A stretch of 64,000 nucleotides of DNA. Origin: Tanticharoenia sakaeratensis NBRC 103193 (lineage in GTDB: Bacteria; Pseudomonadota; Alphaproteobacteria; Acetobacterales; Acetobacteraceae). How positions within the stretch are numbered: the stretch's first letter is position 1; each line of letters opens with the position of its first letter. The notes beneath the pieces are model-generated. The model made no database searches and had not been told where the DNA came from. It saw only the letters and a program-made list of their open reading frames with translations. Positions 53,673 through 61,029 of this stretch are shown piece after piece. Made by a program: the position numbers and the translations under genes. The stretch covers positions 27,701 to 91,700 of the forward strand of contig NZ_BALE01000021.1 in assembly GCF_000963885.1 (NCBI RefSeq). The letters run 5' to 3'.

Positions 53673-54907
53673 GAATGCGCGACTTCCGCGGCCATCGGAC
53701 GCTGTTCCGCATCGCTCGTGCCCGAGATTCCATGGGAGGACAGGAAGCCCTTGATCGCGCGGATCGCCTGACGAAGCCGCTGGGTATTCTCGACGAGGCC
53801 GATCCGCACGAACCCTTCGCCGTATTCGCCGAAGCCCAGACCCGGCGCCACGGCCACGCCTGCCTGCTCCAGCAGCAGCTTGGAGAAACCGACACTGCCC
53901 AGATGCTGGAACGGTTCCGGAATCGGCGCCCATGCGAACATGGACCCCTGCGGCGCGGGTACGTCCCAGCCTGCGGCGTGAAGGCCCTTGATGAGCACGT
54001 CGCGACGGTCGCGATACAACGCGCGCACCTCGGCCACGCAATCCTGCGGACCGTTCAGTGCTGCGACCGACGCCACCTGGATCGGCGTGAACGCGCCATA
54101 GTCGAGATAGGACTTGATACGCGTCAGTGCCTGGATCAGCCGCGGATTGCCCGCGGCAAAGCCCATGCGCCATCCCGCCATGGAATAGGTCTTGGACATC
54201 GAGGTGAACTCGACCGCGATATCCTTGGCGCCTTCGACCGCGAGGATAGACGGCGGCGGTTCGTCGCCGAAATAGATCTCGGCATAAGCCAGATCGGACA
54301 TGATCCAGATCTGCTCGCGCCGGGCAAAAGCCACCAGCTCACGATAGAAATCGAGATTGGCGACGAACGCGGTCGGGTTCGACGGGAAGTTGACGATCAG
54401 CGCCGTCGGCTTCGGCACCGAATGGCGCACGGCCCGATCGAGCGCGCGCAGCATGTCCTCGTCCGGCGTCGCGGGGATCGAGCGCACGGACGCGCCTGCG
54501 ATGATGAAGCCGAACTGATGGATCGGATAGGACGGGTTCGGCACCAGGATCGTGTCGCCCGGGCTGGTGATGGCCGCCGACAGATTGGCCAGCCCCTCTT
54601 TCGAGCCGAGCGTTGCGATCACTTCGGTCTCGGGATCGAGGCCGACATTGAAACGCCGCTCGTAGTAGCCGGCGAGCGCGCGCCGTAGACCGGGAATGCC
54701 CCGGCTGACGGAATAGCGATGGCTGCGCGGATCGGCGACGGTCTCGACCAGCTTGCGCACGATATGCGGCGGCGTCGGGCTATCGGGATTGCCCATGCCG
54801 AGATCGATGATGTCCTCGCCCCGCGCTCGGGCCGCGGCCTTGGCCTTGTTCACTTCGGCGAACACGTAGGGCGGCAGGCGGCGGATGCGGTGGAACTCGT
54901 CGGTCAT
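53669..54907 (-). CDS. PLP-dependent aminotransferase, AlaC/DapL-like
   Basis: A 412-residue class I/II aminotransferase: IIDLGMGNPDSPTPPHIV at the start, VNFPSNPTAFVANLDFY, and SMSKTYSMAGWRMGFAAGNP with the PLP Lys. This group includes alanine transaminase AlaC and LL-diaminopimelate aminotransferase. Coupling to hom suggests amino-acid synthesis, but I cannot choose between the two reactions. ATG 54907 is chosen because MTDEFHRIRRLPPYVFAEVN is the family beginning; a GTG at 54964 is in frame. Confidence 0.9.
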   Translation of the reverse strand: MTDEFHRIRRLPPYVFAEVNKAKAAARARGEDIIDLGMGNPDSPTPPHIVRKLVETVADPRSHRYSVSRGIPGLRRALAGYYERRFNVGLDPETEVIATLGSKEGLANLSAAITSPGDTILVPNPSYPIHQFGFIIAGASVRSIPATPDEDMLRALDRAVRHSVPKPTALIVNFPSNPTAFVANLDFYRELVAFARREQIWIMSDLAYAEIYFGDEPPPSILAVEGAKDIAVEFTSMSKTYSMAGWRMGFAAGNPRLIQALTRIKSYLDYGAFTPIQVASVAALNGPQDCVAEVRALYRDRRDVLIKGLHAAGWDVPAPQGSMFAWAPIPEPFQHLGSVGFSKLLLEQAGVAVAPGLGFGEYGEGFVRIGLVENTQRLRQAIRAIKGFLSSHGISGTSDAEQRPMAAEVAHS

Positions 54908-55018
54908 ATCGTGCGCGCGGGGCGCCCTTCTGGCAAATCGTTGCGCCGGTGCGCGAAGCGGCACCGGTCGTTTGCCGACGATAACCCGCTTTGTCGCATT
55001 GCGGAACCATGGGTACGA

Positions 55019-55660
55019 TCACCGCCTCGCGCGTCGGACCCGCCAGATTTCGATGGCCAGCAGATTGGGAACCCAGGCGAGCCATGAGATGGCCGGATAG
55101 GCGATAGAGAAGGGGATGCCCATCATCTGGCTGAGCGGCAGCTGGATCCGCAATGTGATGGCGCCCGCCGTCAGGGCAAAACATCGGATCATCCAGAGCC
55201 GATGATCAGCGATGCGCCGCTGGATGATCCGCCTCAGCGCCATGGCGGCCGATCCGATCCACAGGACCGACAGCATGCCGAACCCCCAGGCGGAGACGAG
55301 GCCGCCCGCCGCGTTCGGTGCCAGACGCAGCGCGGAGAGGCCGCCAACGGCCACGCCTGTCAGGTAGATCCAGCCCAGTATCCGATGCAGGTTCGGCCTG
55401 CGCATGCGCACACCGTCGAGGAACTGCCACGGACCGACGATCAACGCTGTCGCGGCACTGATCGCGTGCAGGCTGAGCGCGATCCGGCGCTGCGTCAGGT
55501 TTGGCAGGGGCGGTGCGAACGGAACATGCGGCAGCGCGTATCGAAGTGACACCGCGCCGACCAGAGCGGACCCGAGCGCAAGGACAACCCATGCGGCTCG
55601 GCGGCCTGGTCGCCGGGACGCGGAGACCGTTGGAATGGGATAGGCGACGAGAGTATCCAT
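55019..55660 (-). CDS. DUF2306-type membrane protein
   Basis: A 213-residue membrane protein with about six helices. The pattern ISAATALIVGPWQFLDGVR, RRPNLHRILGWIYLTGVAVG and ADHRLWMIRCFALTAGAITL, with conserved His residues at helix ends, is characteristic of the DUF2306 family, perhaps haem- or quinone-related. The ATG at 55660 has GGAGG 8 nt upstream. A TetR gene is divergent 68 nt away and probably represses it. Confidence 0.85.
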   Translation of the reverse strand: MDTLVAYPIPTVSASRRPGRRAAWVVLALGSALVGAVSLRYALPHVPFAPPLPNLTQRRIALSLHAISAATALIVGPWQFLDGVRMRRPNLHRILGWIYLTGVAVGGLSALRLAPNAAGGLVSAWGFGMLSVLWIGSAAMALRRIIQRRIADHRLWMIRCFALTAGAITLRIQLPLSQMMGIPFSIAYPAISWLAWVPNLLAIEIWRVRRARR

Positions 55661-55728
55661 GACGAAAGCACCTCCGGCCTGCGGTTTGCTGCCGTTTACA
55701 CCATACACATTTGTCCTTCAGGATTACA

Positions 55729-56337
55729 GTGCCAACATCATCTTCGCCGAAACCACCTGCGTCCGCGTATCATCATGGAGACCTGCGCGAGGCGCTCCTG
55801 TCTGCGGGATATGACGAGATCAACGAACACGGGGTCGAGACGCTGTCCCTGCGCGCCGTGGCGCGTCGCGTCGGTGTGTCGGCGATGGCCCCGTACCGGC
55901 ATTATGCGGACAAGACGGCGTTGCTGGCTGCCATCTCCGAGCGCGGTTTCGCGGAGCTTCGTGCGTGTCTTTCCGAGGCGGACCATGGGCTGGCCGGCGC
56001 TGCGGCGCTGCAGGCGCAGGGACGGGCCTACATCGACTTCGCGACGGCTCGCCCAGGGCTGTTTCGGCTCATGTTCTCGGCCTATCAGCCCGATCCCTCG
56101 CGCGAACCTGCCCCCATGGATGACGATGCGTGGATTGCGAACACGACGGACGACAACGCATTCGGCGTGCTGCGCGCCCGCGTGGCCACGGTCGTGGCCC
56201 CGGATCAGGTTCAGGCGACCGCGATCGGGCTATGGGGGCTGGTGCACGGTCTGGCCATGCTCGTTCTGGATCGCTGCCTGATCAGCGTCGACATCGATGC
56301 CGTTCTGGCGGCGACCCTGCGGATCGGTGAAGCCTAG
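55729..56337 (+). CDS. TetR/AcrR-family repressor
   Basis: A 202-residue regulator: N-terminal HTH YHHGDLREALLSAGYDEINE, then LSLRAVARRVGVSAMAPYRH and YADKTALLAAISERGF, followed by an all-helical ligand domain with a TetR_C-type segment (ARPGLFRLMFSAYQPDP). GTG 55729 with AGGA 5 nt upstream is preferred over TTG 55711. Divergent from the DUF2306 gene, its likely target. Confidence 0.9.
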   Translation: MPTSSSPKPPASAYHHGDLREALLSAGYDEINEHGVETLSLRAVARRVGVSAMAPYRHYADKTALLAAISERGFAELRACLSEADHGLAGAAALQAQGRAYIDFATARPGLFRLMFSAYQPDPSREPAPMDDDAWIANTTDDNAFGVLRARVATVVAPDQVQATAIGLWGLVHGLAMLVLDRCLISVDIDAVLAATLRIGEA

Positions 56338-56388
56338 ACCGCAAGGCAGTATGACAGGCCCGCCCACGCATGGCCCCCGCATCTCAGC

Positions 56389-57468
56389 TCAGGGCTGCGG
56401 CCCCGCCCGCACGCCGTCGCCGACCGCATCGGCAACCAGAATGATCGCCGATGCCGGTACACCTCGGGTCTCAAGTGCCTGTGCGACCACCAGCGCGCGT
56501 GCAAGTCCAAGGCCGATCGCGCGGGCCTGATCCTCGCCGGACAGGGATTGCGCCTCGCCGAAGCCGTGCACGTAGAGAAGGCCGCCTTTGCGATGCCCGA
56601 CGATCTCGCCGAGTTCGGACGTCTGCGCTCCGGCCATGGCGTCCGACCCCGGAGAGAAGCGGATCAGCGTGCCCGTCGGATCGGCCAGCCTGAACGCCGG
56701 GCGCGGCGCGTCGGGCAGGTGGAAGTCCGTCGGTACGGGAAAGCCCGGGAACTGCGGCGGAACGGGAGGAACTGCCGGCATGGTGGGCAACGGCGTGGCC
56801 GCGTCTGCCGTATCCGGCCGCACCGTGACGGCCGGCATCGCGAGATCAGGCGCGTCGCCGGGCTGTGGCCTTGTCGACGTTGCCGTGTGGGCCGCCGGTT
56901 TCGGAACAGGCGTCGGCCGCGCGGGGGCGGATTGGGCGGGGGCATCGAAGGTCATGTTCGAGCCGGTTTCCGAGGGGTCCGGCCCGGTCGGCATGATGGC
57001 GCTGGGCGTCGTGTCCTGCGGCGACGAGGATCGCGGGGCTGTCGTCCCCTGAGTGGCCCCCTGGGCAGGCGAAACGTGCGTCGGGGACCCGGCCGCGGGT
57101 GCCGCCGGACTGCCCGGCGTCCCGGATGCAGCGCTCCGACCGGACGTCTTTTGTCCGGTAGGCGGCGCCGTCGGCAAGGCTCCGTTGGCGGCGACGAGGC
57201 GCTGCGCGAGGTTGCGCTGCTCGATCAGCGATTCCGTGATGCTGTCACGCACCGGCGCGGACGGCACGTTTGCAGGTGCCGTCGGGGTCAGGCCGACATG
57301 CGGATAGGTTGCATGAACGCCCGGCGGCGGGGGACGCTGCTGCGCGATCACGCCACCCTGGAACTGATGATACCAGTTGTCCACCGTGCCCACGGCATCG
57401 CGATGCGCACACGCGCCAAGTGCGAAAAGAGAGCCGAATGCGGCCGCGCGCATGGTCTTCGTCGTCAT
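56389..57468 (-). CDS. Proline-rich lipoprotein with degenerate OmpA-like C-terminus
   Basis: A 359-residue envelope protein. The signal AAAFGSLFALGACAHRD ends in a lipobox. A long Pro/Ala/Thr-rich spacer (about residues 45-245) is probably extended through the periplasm. The last 110 residues read IRFSPGSDAMAGAQTSELGE, GGLLYVHGFGEAQSLSGED and ARALVVAQALETRGVPASAI, the layout of OmpA-family peptidoglycan-binding domains, but the usual NxxLSxxRA is changed to GLGLARA. It could tether outer membrane to cell wall. ATG 57468. Confidence 0.75.
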   Translation of the reverse strand: MTTKTMRAAAFGSLFALGACAHRDAVGTVDNWYHQFQGGVIAQQRPPPPGVHATYPHVGLTPTAPANVPSAPVRDSITESLIEQRNLAQRLVAANGALPTAPPTGQKTSGRSAASGTPGSPAAPAAGSPTHVSPAQGATQGTTAPRSSSPQDTTPSAIMPTGPDPSETGSNMTFDAPAQSAPARPTPVPKPAAHTATSTRPQPGDAPDLAMPAVTVRPDTADAATPLPTMPAVPPVPPQFPGFPVPTDFHLPDAPRPAFRLADPTGTLIRFSPGSDAMAGAQTSELGEIVGHRKGGLLYVHGFGEAQSLSGEDQARAIGLGLARALVVAQALETRGVPASAIILVADAVGDGVRAGPQP

Positions 57469-57733
57469 CCGCGCCCTATCTGTTGACCTTCGGTCGCCGG
57501 TTCCGGTCCGGTCGCACGGTGTGCGCGACCTTGTCGTCTGTCATCGCCTCAATATCGTGGATAGGGCGAATTGGCGAGGGCGGGCTTGGCTTCGCTCCCG
57601 CCTCGGCGCAGGATGGTCCGCGTGATATGAACTTTGAATATGGGCGACGACACCCCATGTCGCGTCCGGGATACTCCCGACAGGGAGTCCAGCCGACGAG
57701 ACGGGCCAAGTGCCCGAGATTTTGGAGACGACC

Positions 57734-58399
57734 ATGAGCCTGACCCGGCCCGCCACCCCGTTCTGGCCTTCCCGGCTCGACGACGAGGATCCCGACGCGC
57801 CCGAGACGGAGCCCAAGGCCCCCGACGAGGAGAAGCCCGCGGGTCCGGCGCCCAACGAGGTGGAAAACCGTCTGTTCGACCAGCGCAAGGTGCTGATCTT
57901 CGGCGGGATCAACGACAAGGTTGCGCGTGAAGTCACGGGTCGTCTGCTCGCGCTGGCAGGCGAATCGAGCAAGCCGATCGACATCTACGTCAATTCGCCC
58001 GGCGGCCATGTCGAAAGCGGCGACACCATCCACGACATGATCCGGTTCGTAGATGCCGTGGCGCCCGTCAACATGATCGGCACGGGCTGGGTCGCATCGG
58101 CCGGCGCCCTGATCTTCGCCGCCGGTCGTCCCGAGCGGCGCGTGTGCCTGCCGAACACCCGCTTCCTGCTGCATCAGCCGATGGGCGGCGTGCGCGGTCC
58201 CGCGACCGATATCGACATCGAGGCGCGCGAGATCATCAAGATGCGCGAGCGTCTGAACCGCCTGTTCTCGCGCGAGACCGGCCAGCCTTACGAGAAGGTC
58301 GCCAAGGACACGGACCGTAACTACTGGATGTCCGCCGAGGAAGCGATCGCCTACGGGCTCGTCTCCCGCGTCGTGACGGCCGCGTCCGACATTCACTGA
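57734..58399 (+). CDS. clpP: ATP-dependent Clp protease proteolytic subunit (ClpP family)
   Basis: A 221-residue serine peptidase of the ClpP fold with an N-terminal acidic, Pro-rich extension of about 40 residues. Catalytic residues: Ser in GTGWVASAGALIF (canonical GQAASMGA), His in FLLHQPMGGVRGPATD and Asp in AKDTDRNYWMSAEEA. SPGGHVESGDTIHDMI is the family substrate loop. The nucleophile context differs from main ClpP, so this is likely an accessory ClpP paralogue. ATG 57734 with GGAG 6 nt upstream; GTG at 57710 is in frame. Confidence 0.88.
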   Translation: MSLTRPATPFWPSRLDDEDPDAPETEPKAPDEEKPAGPAPNEVENRLFDQRKVLIFGGINDKVAREVTGRLLALAGESSKPIDIYVNSPGGHVESGDTIHDMIRFVDAVAPVNMIGTGWVASAGALIFAAGRPERRVCLPNTRFLLHQPMGGVRGPATDIDIEAREIIKMRERLNRLFSRETGQPYEKVAKDTDRNYWMSAEEAIAYGLVSRVVTAASDIH

Positions 58400-58411
58400 C
58401 GAGTGCGTCAG
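58396..58411 (+). terminator. Short hairpin overlapping the clpP stop
   Basis: CTGACG, a 4-nt loop and CGTCAG form a perfect 6-bp stem that includes the stop codon. No T run. A weak terminator candidate. Confidence 0.3.
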
Positions 58412-58522
58412 GCGCAGGGGAGGGCTGCCATGGCACGCCTTTCCCTGCGTAACAGTTTATTGCATACCTCTGCCCGCATGGTCTGACCGAACCGTGCGGT
58501 CATATTGAGCGAGCGCCGAGCG

Positions 58523-59506
58523 ATGTCTTCCAAATCCCTGGCCGATATCTACAGCCATCTTCCCGATCAGCCGTCCGAGACCACGCTGGAGCGTGCGGAC
58601 TACGTCGCACGGCACTGGAGCGCCGACGTCCCGGGACCGCTCAAGCCCGGCACGGAGGAGCACAAGCGCGCGGTGGCGCAGATGTTCCGCGATACGTTCA
58701 ATCCCTACAAGCCATCGGTGATCGACTGGCCGAAGCTGGACCCCGAGACGCTGCACCGGATCACGTCGCTGCCGATCTGGGACATTGCGGTACAGACCGA
58801 AGGCAAGGCCCGCCTGCGCATGGCCGCCTATGCTGCGATCATCGACGATCCGGACATGAAGGACGCGCTGTCCCGCAACGCATGGGAAGAAAACCGGCAC
58901 AAGGAAGTGCTCTCCAAGCTGGTCGAGGCCTATGGCATCCCGATGGCGCCCGAGCCGCCCTATATCGAGCCGAAGGACACGGAATGGGCCTATCTGGTCA
59001 CCGGGTTCTCGGAGTGCGTCGACAGCTTCTTCGCATTCGGTCTGTTCGCACTGGCCGACCGTGCCGGGCTGTTTCCGCCTGAACTGATCGAGACGTTCGA
59101 GCCTGTGATGCAGGAGGAATGCCGGCACATCCTGCTGTTCGCCAACTGGCTCGCCTGGCACCGCGCGACGATGCCGCTCTGGCGTCGCCCCTGGTTCGAG
59201 GCGCGTGTCTTCGCCGTGTGGGTCTTTCTGGCCTACGAGCGCATGGGACTGGCCCGATCGATCGACGCGGACGGGAAGGAACACACCCAGGACAATAATT
59301 TCACCGTCTCGGGCGCCAAGGATGTCGCCAATACGGATGTCGATCCGGTCGAGCTGATGGAGCTCTGCCTCGAGGAAAACGACCGCCGTTTCGCGGGGTA
59401 CGATCTGCGCCTGCTGCGTCCCACGACCATGCCCAATCTCGTGCGGACTGGCCTGAAAGTCATACGCGCCGTGCGCCGCCTCAAGGGAAGACAGGTTCCT
59501 GCATGA
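58523..59506 (+). CDS. Ferritin-like diiron protein (first of a tandem pair)
   Basis: A 327-residue protein with a ferritin-like four-helix core. Two carboxylate/His metal motifs are seen: AWEENRHKEVLSKL and MQEECRHILLFANW, each an E-E-x-R-H, with further Glu in IAVQTEGKARLRM and TGFSECVDSFFAFG as the other ligands. No signal peptide. Enzymes with this layout include diiron oxygenases and rubrerythrin-like proteins; the reaction here is unknown. The next gene is a diverged copy overlapping by 4 nt. ATG 58523 is preferred to TTG 58505. Confidence 0.8.
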   Translation: MSSKSLADIYSHLPDQPSETTLERADYVARHWSADVPGPLKPGTEEHKRAVAQMFRDTFNPYKPSVIDWPKLDPETLHRITSLPIWDIAVQTEGKARLRMAAYAAIIDDPDMKDALSRNAWEENRHKEVLSKLVEAYGIPMAPEPPYIEPKDTEWAYLVTGFSECVDSFFAFGLFALADRAGLFPPELIETFEPVMQEECRHILLFANWLAWHRATMPLWRRPWFEARVFAVWVFLAYERMGLARSIDADGKEHTQDNNFTVSGAKDVANTDVDPVELMELCLEENDRRFAGYDLRLLRPTTMPNLVRTGLKVIRAVRRLKGRQVPA

Positions 59507-60363
59507 ACCAGATCGTCGCCGGCTCCGATTCACATCGGGACTTTTTCTGTCGCCAGTTCATCGAAACCCATCAGGTCTTTGACCCGGACACCCTGCCGTG
59601 GCCCGAGCTTTCCGAAGACGATCTCGCCAAGCTGCGTGCGGTGCCGTTCTGGCAGGAAGTCTACCATACGGAGCGACGCGCGGGCGCGATCGTCGATGCC
59701 TTCACGCCTCACGTTGCCGATCCCCTGGTACGCGAGGCGGTCCGGCTTCAGGGTTTCGAGGAAGCCCGCCATGCCGACCTGATCCGCGTCATGATCGAGC
59801 GTTATGGCCTGGATGCGCATCCCCAGCCGATCGAGCAGTTTCCCCCCAATCTTGAAGTCGCCTTCATCGATTTCGGCTTTGGCGAATGCCTGGACGCGTT
59901 CCTGGGTTTTGGTGCGTTCAAAAGCGCGCGTCAGTCGCAGTTTCTGCCTGAATCCATGTTCGAGATCTTCGACGTGCTGATGTTCGAGGAAACGCGGCAT
60001 ATCGTTTTCTTCATCAACTACATGGCCTGGCGCGAGCGCCAGCGCGGACTTGGTCGCGCACGCCGCCTGATGAAGACGGCCCGGTTCTACAGCCGCGCGG
60101 CAGGGCGTCTGCTCGGCATGGTGCGACGGGGGCAGGATTCGAACGATGGCCGGGATTTTGCGGTCACGCAGACCAACCTGTTTCTCGAGGGCTTCTCGTT
60201 CCGTGGCTTCGTCGAGGACTGCTATCGCGAGAACGCGCGCCGGATGAGCGCTTTCGATCCCGACCTGATGCAGCCGACACTGCTTCCCGCCGTGGCCGAT
60301 CTGGCGCTGCGCGGGATCGACATGTGGGACAAGACGCGCCCCTATCTTCGTCGCGGCCGGTAA
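59503..60363 (+). CDS. Ferritin-like diiron protein (second of a tandem pair)
   Basis: A 286-residue paralogue of the preceding protein. Metal motifs: GFEEARHADLIRVM and MFEETRHIVFFINY, with EVYHTERRAGAIVD and FGFGECLDAFLGFG holding the other Glu ligands. ATG 59503 overlaps the stop of the first gene (ATGA). The pair may act as a heterodimer on a membrane lipid or other reduced substrate, which is inference from co-translation. Confidence 0.8.
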   Translation: MNQIVAGSDSHRDFFCRQFIETHQVFDPDTLPWPELSEDDLAKLRAVPFWQEVYHTERRAGAIVDAFTPHVADPLVREAVRLQGFEEARHADLIRVMIERYGLDAHPQPIEQFPPNLEVAFIDFGFGECLDAFLGFGAFKSARQSQFLPESMFEIFDVLMFEETRHIVFFINYMAWRERQRGLGRARRLMKTARFYSRAAGRLLGMVRRGQDSNDGRDFAVTQTNLFLEGFSFRGFVEDCYRENARRMSAFDPDLMQPTLLPAVADLALRGIDMWDKTRPYLRRGR

Positions 60364-60394
60364 GAATGCCGGCCACGCACGACAGGCAGATCAC

Positions 60395-60916
60395 CTAGCC
60401 GAAATGGGTCTTCAGCAGCGGTGTCGACGACAGGCACAGCATGATGAAGCCGAACAGCGCCATGGCCTTCAGAAGGAAGAAGATCCCATGGCCGAACAGT
60501 TCGCGGCTCGTGGCCAGTTGCATGAAGGCGGCGGCGCTCGGGATCGGTGACCGTTCTGCATGGTGCCGCAAGGCCCGCATGCCGGCCCCGGTCAGAGGCG
60601 GGCCGCTGCCGTCGGCCGGCTTGCGGGCTTCGGCCCGGTGCCGTGCCTGTTCCAGCGAACTGATGCCAGCGCGCTCGTAAAGCCCGGCCATATAGGTATC
60701 GAGATCTTCGACCCGATAGGTATCGGCGTCGGCGCGTGCCGGCCCGGTGCCGAACAGGCGCAGAAGGCGCAGGCGGCCGTAAGAAATGGATAGATAGCGA
60801 GCCGCATCGGGCGCTTTCAGCGTGCGCGCCCGAACAGGCAGATGGATCAGCGTCGCACCTGCCCTGGGCAGGCCATCCTCGGACAGACCATCGATCGGAT
60901 CATGGGGGCGTTGCAT
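60395..60916 (-). CDS. Excisionase-like HTH domain fused to a C-terminal membrane anchor
   Basis: A 173-residue protein of unknown function. Residues about 33-78 (LKAPDAARYLSISYGRLRLL, then TYRVEDLDTYMAGLYERAG) match the small winged HTH of MerR/excisionase-type DNA-binding proteins. The C-terminus has a strongly hydrophobic segment (FFLLKAMALFGFIMLCLSST) that looks like one membrane helix. A DNA-binding domain tied to the membrane is unusual. It converges with the diiron pair and is followed at a distance by the channel gene. Confidence 0.65.
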   Translation of the reverse strand: MQRPHDPIDGLSEDGLPRAGATLIHLPVRARTLKAPDAARYLSISYGRLRLLRLFGTGPARADADTYRVEDLDTYMAGLYERAGISSLEQARHRAEARKPADGSGPPLTGAGMRALRHHAERSPIPSAAAFMQLATSRELFGHGIFFLLKAMALFGFIMLCLSSTPLLKTHFG

Positions 60917-61029
60917 CGGACCTCCCTGTGGGGCGGACGACCGCCCGGAAATCCCCGAATTGCGGCGAAATGTCTACCACAGCGGACCTTTCGCGTCGAG
61001 ACAAAGCCGCGTCGTCAACGCATATCGGG

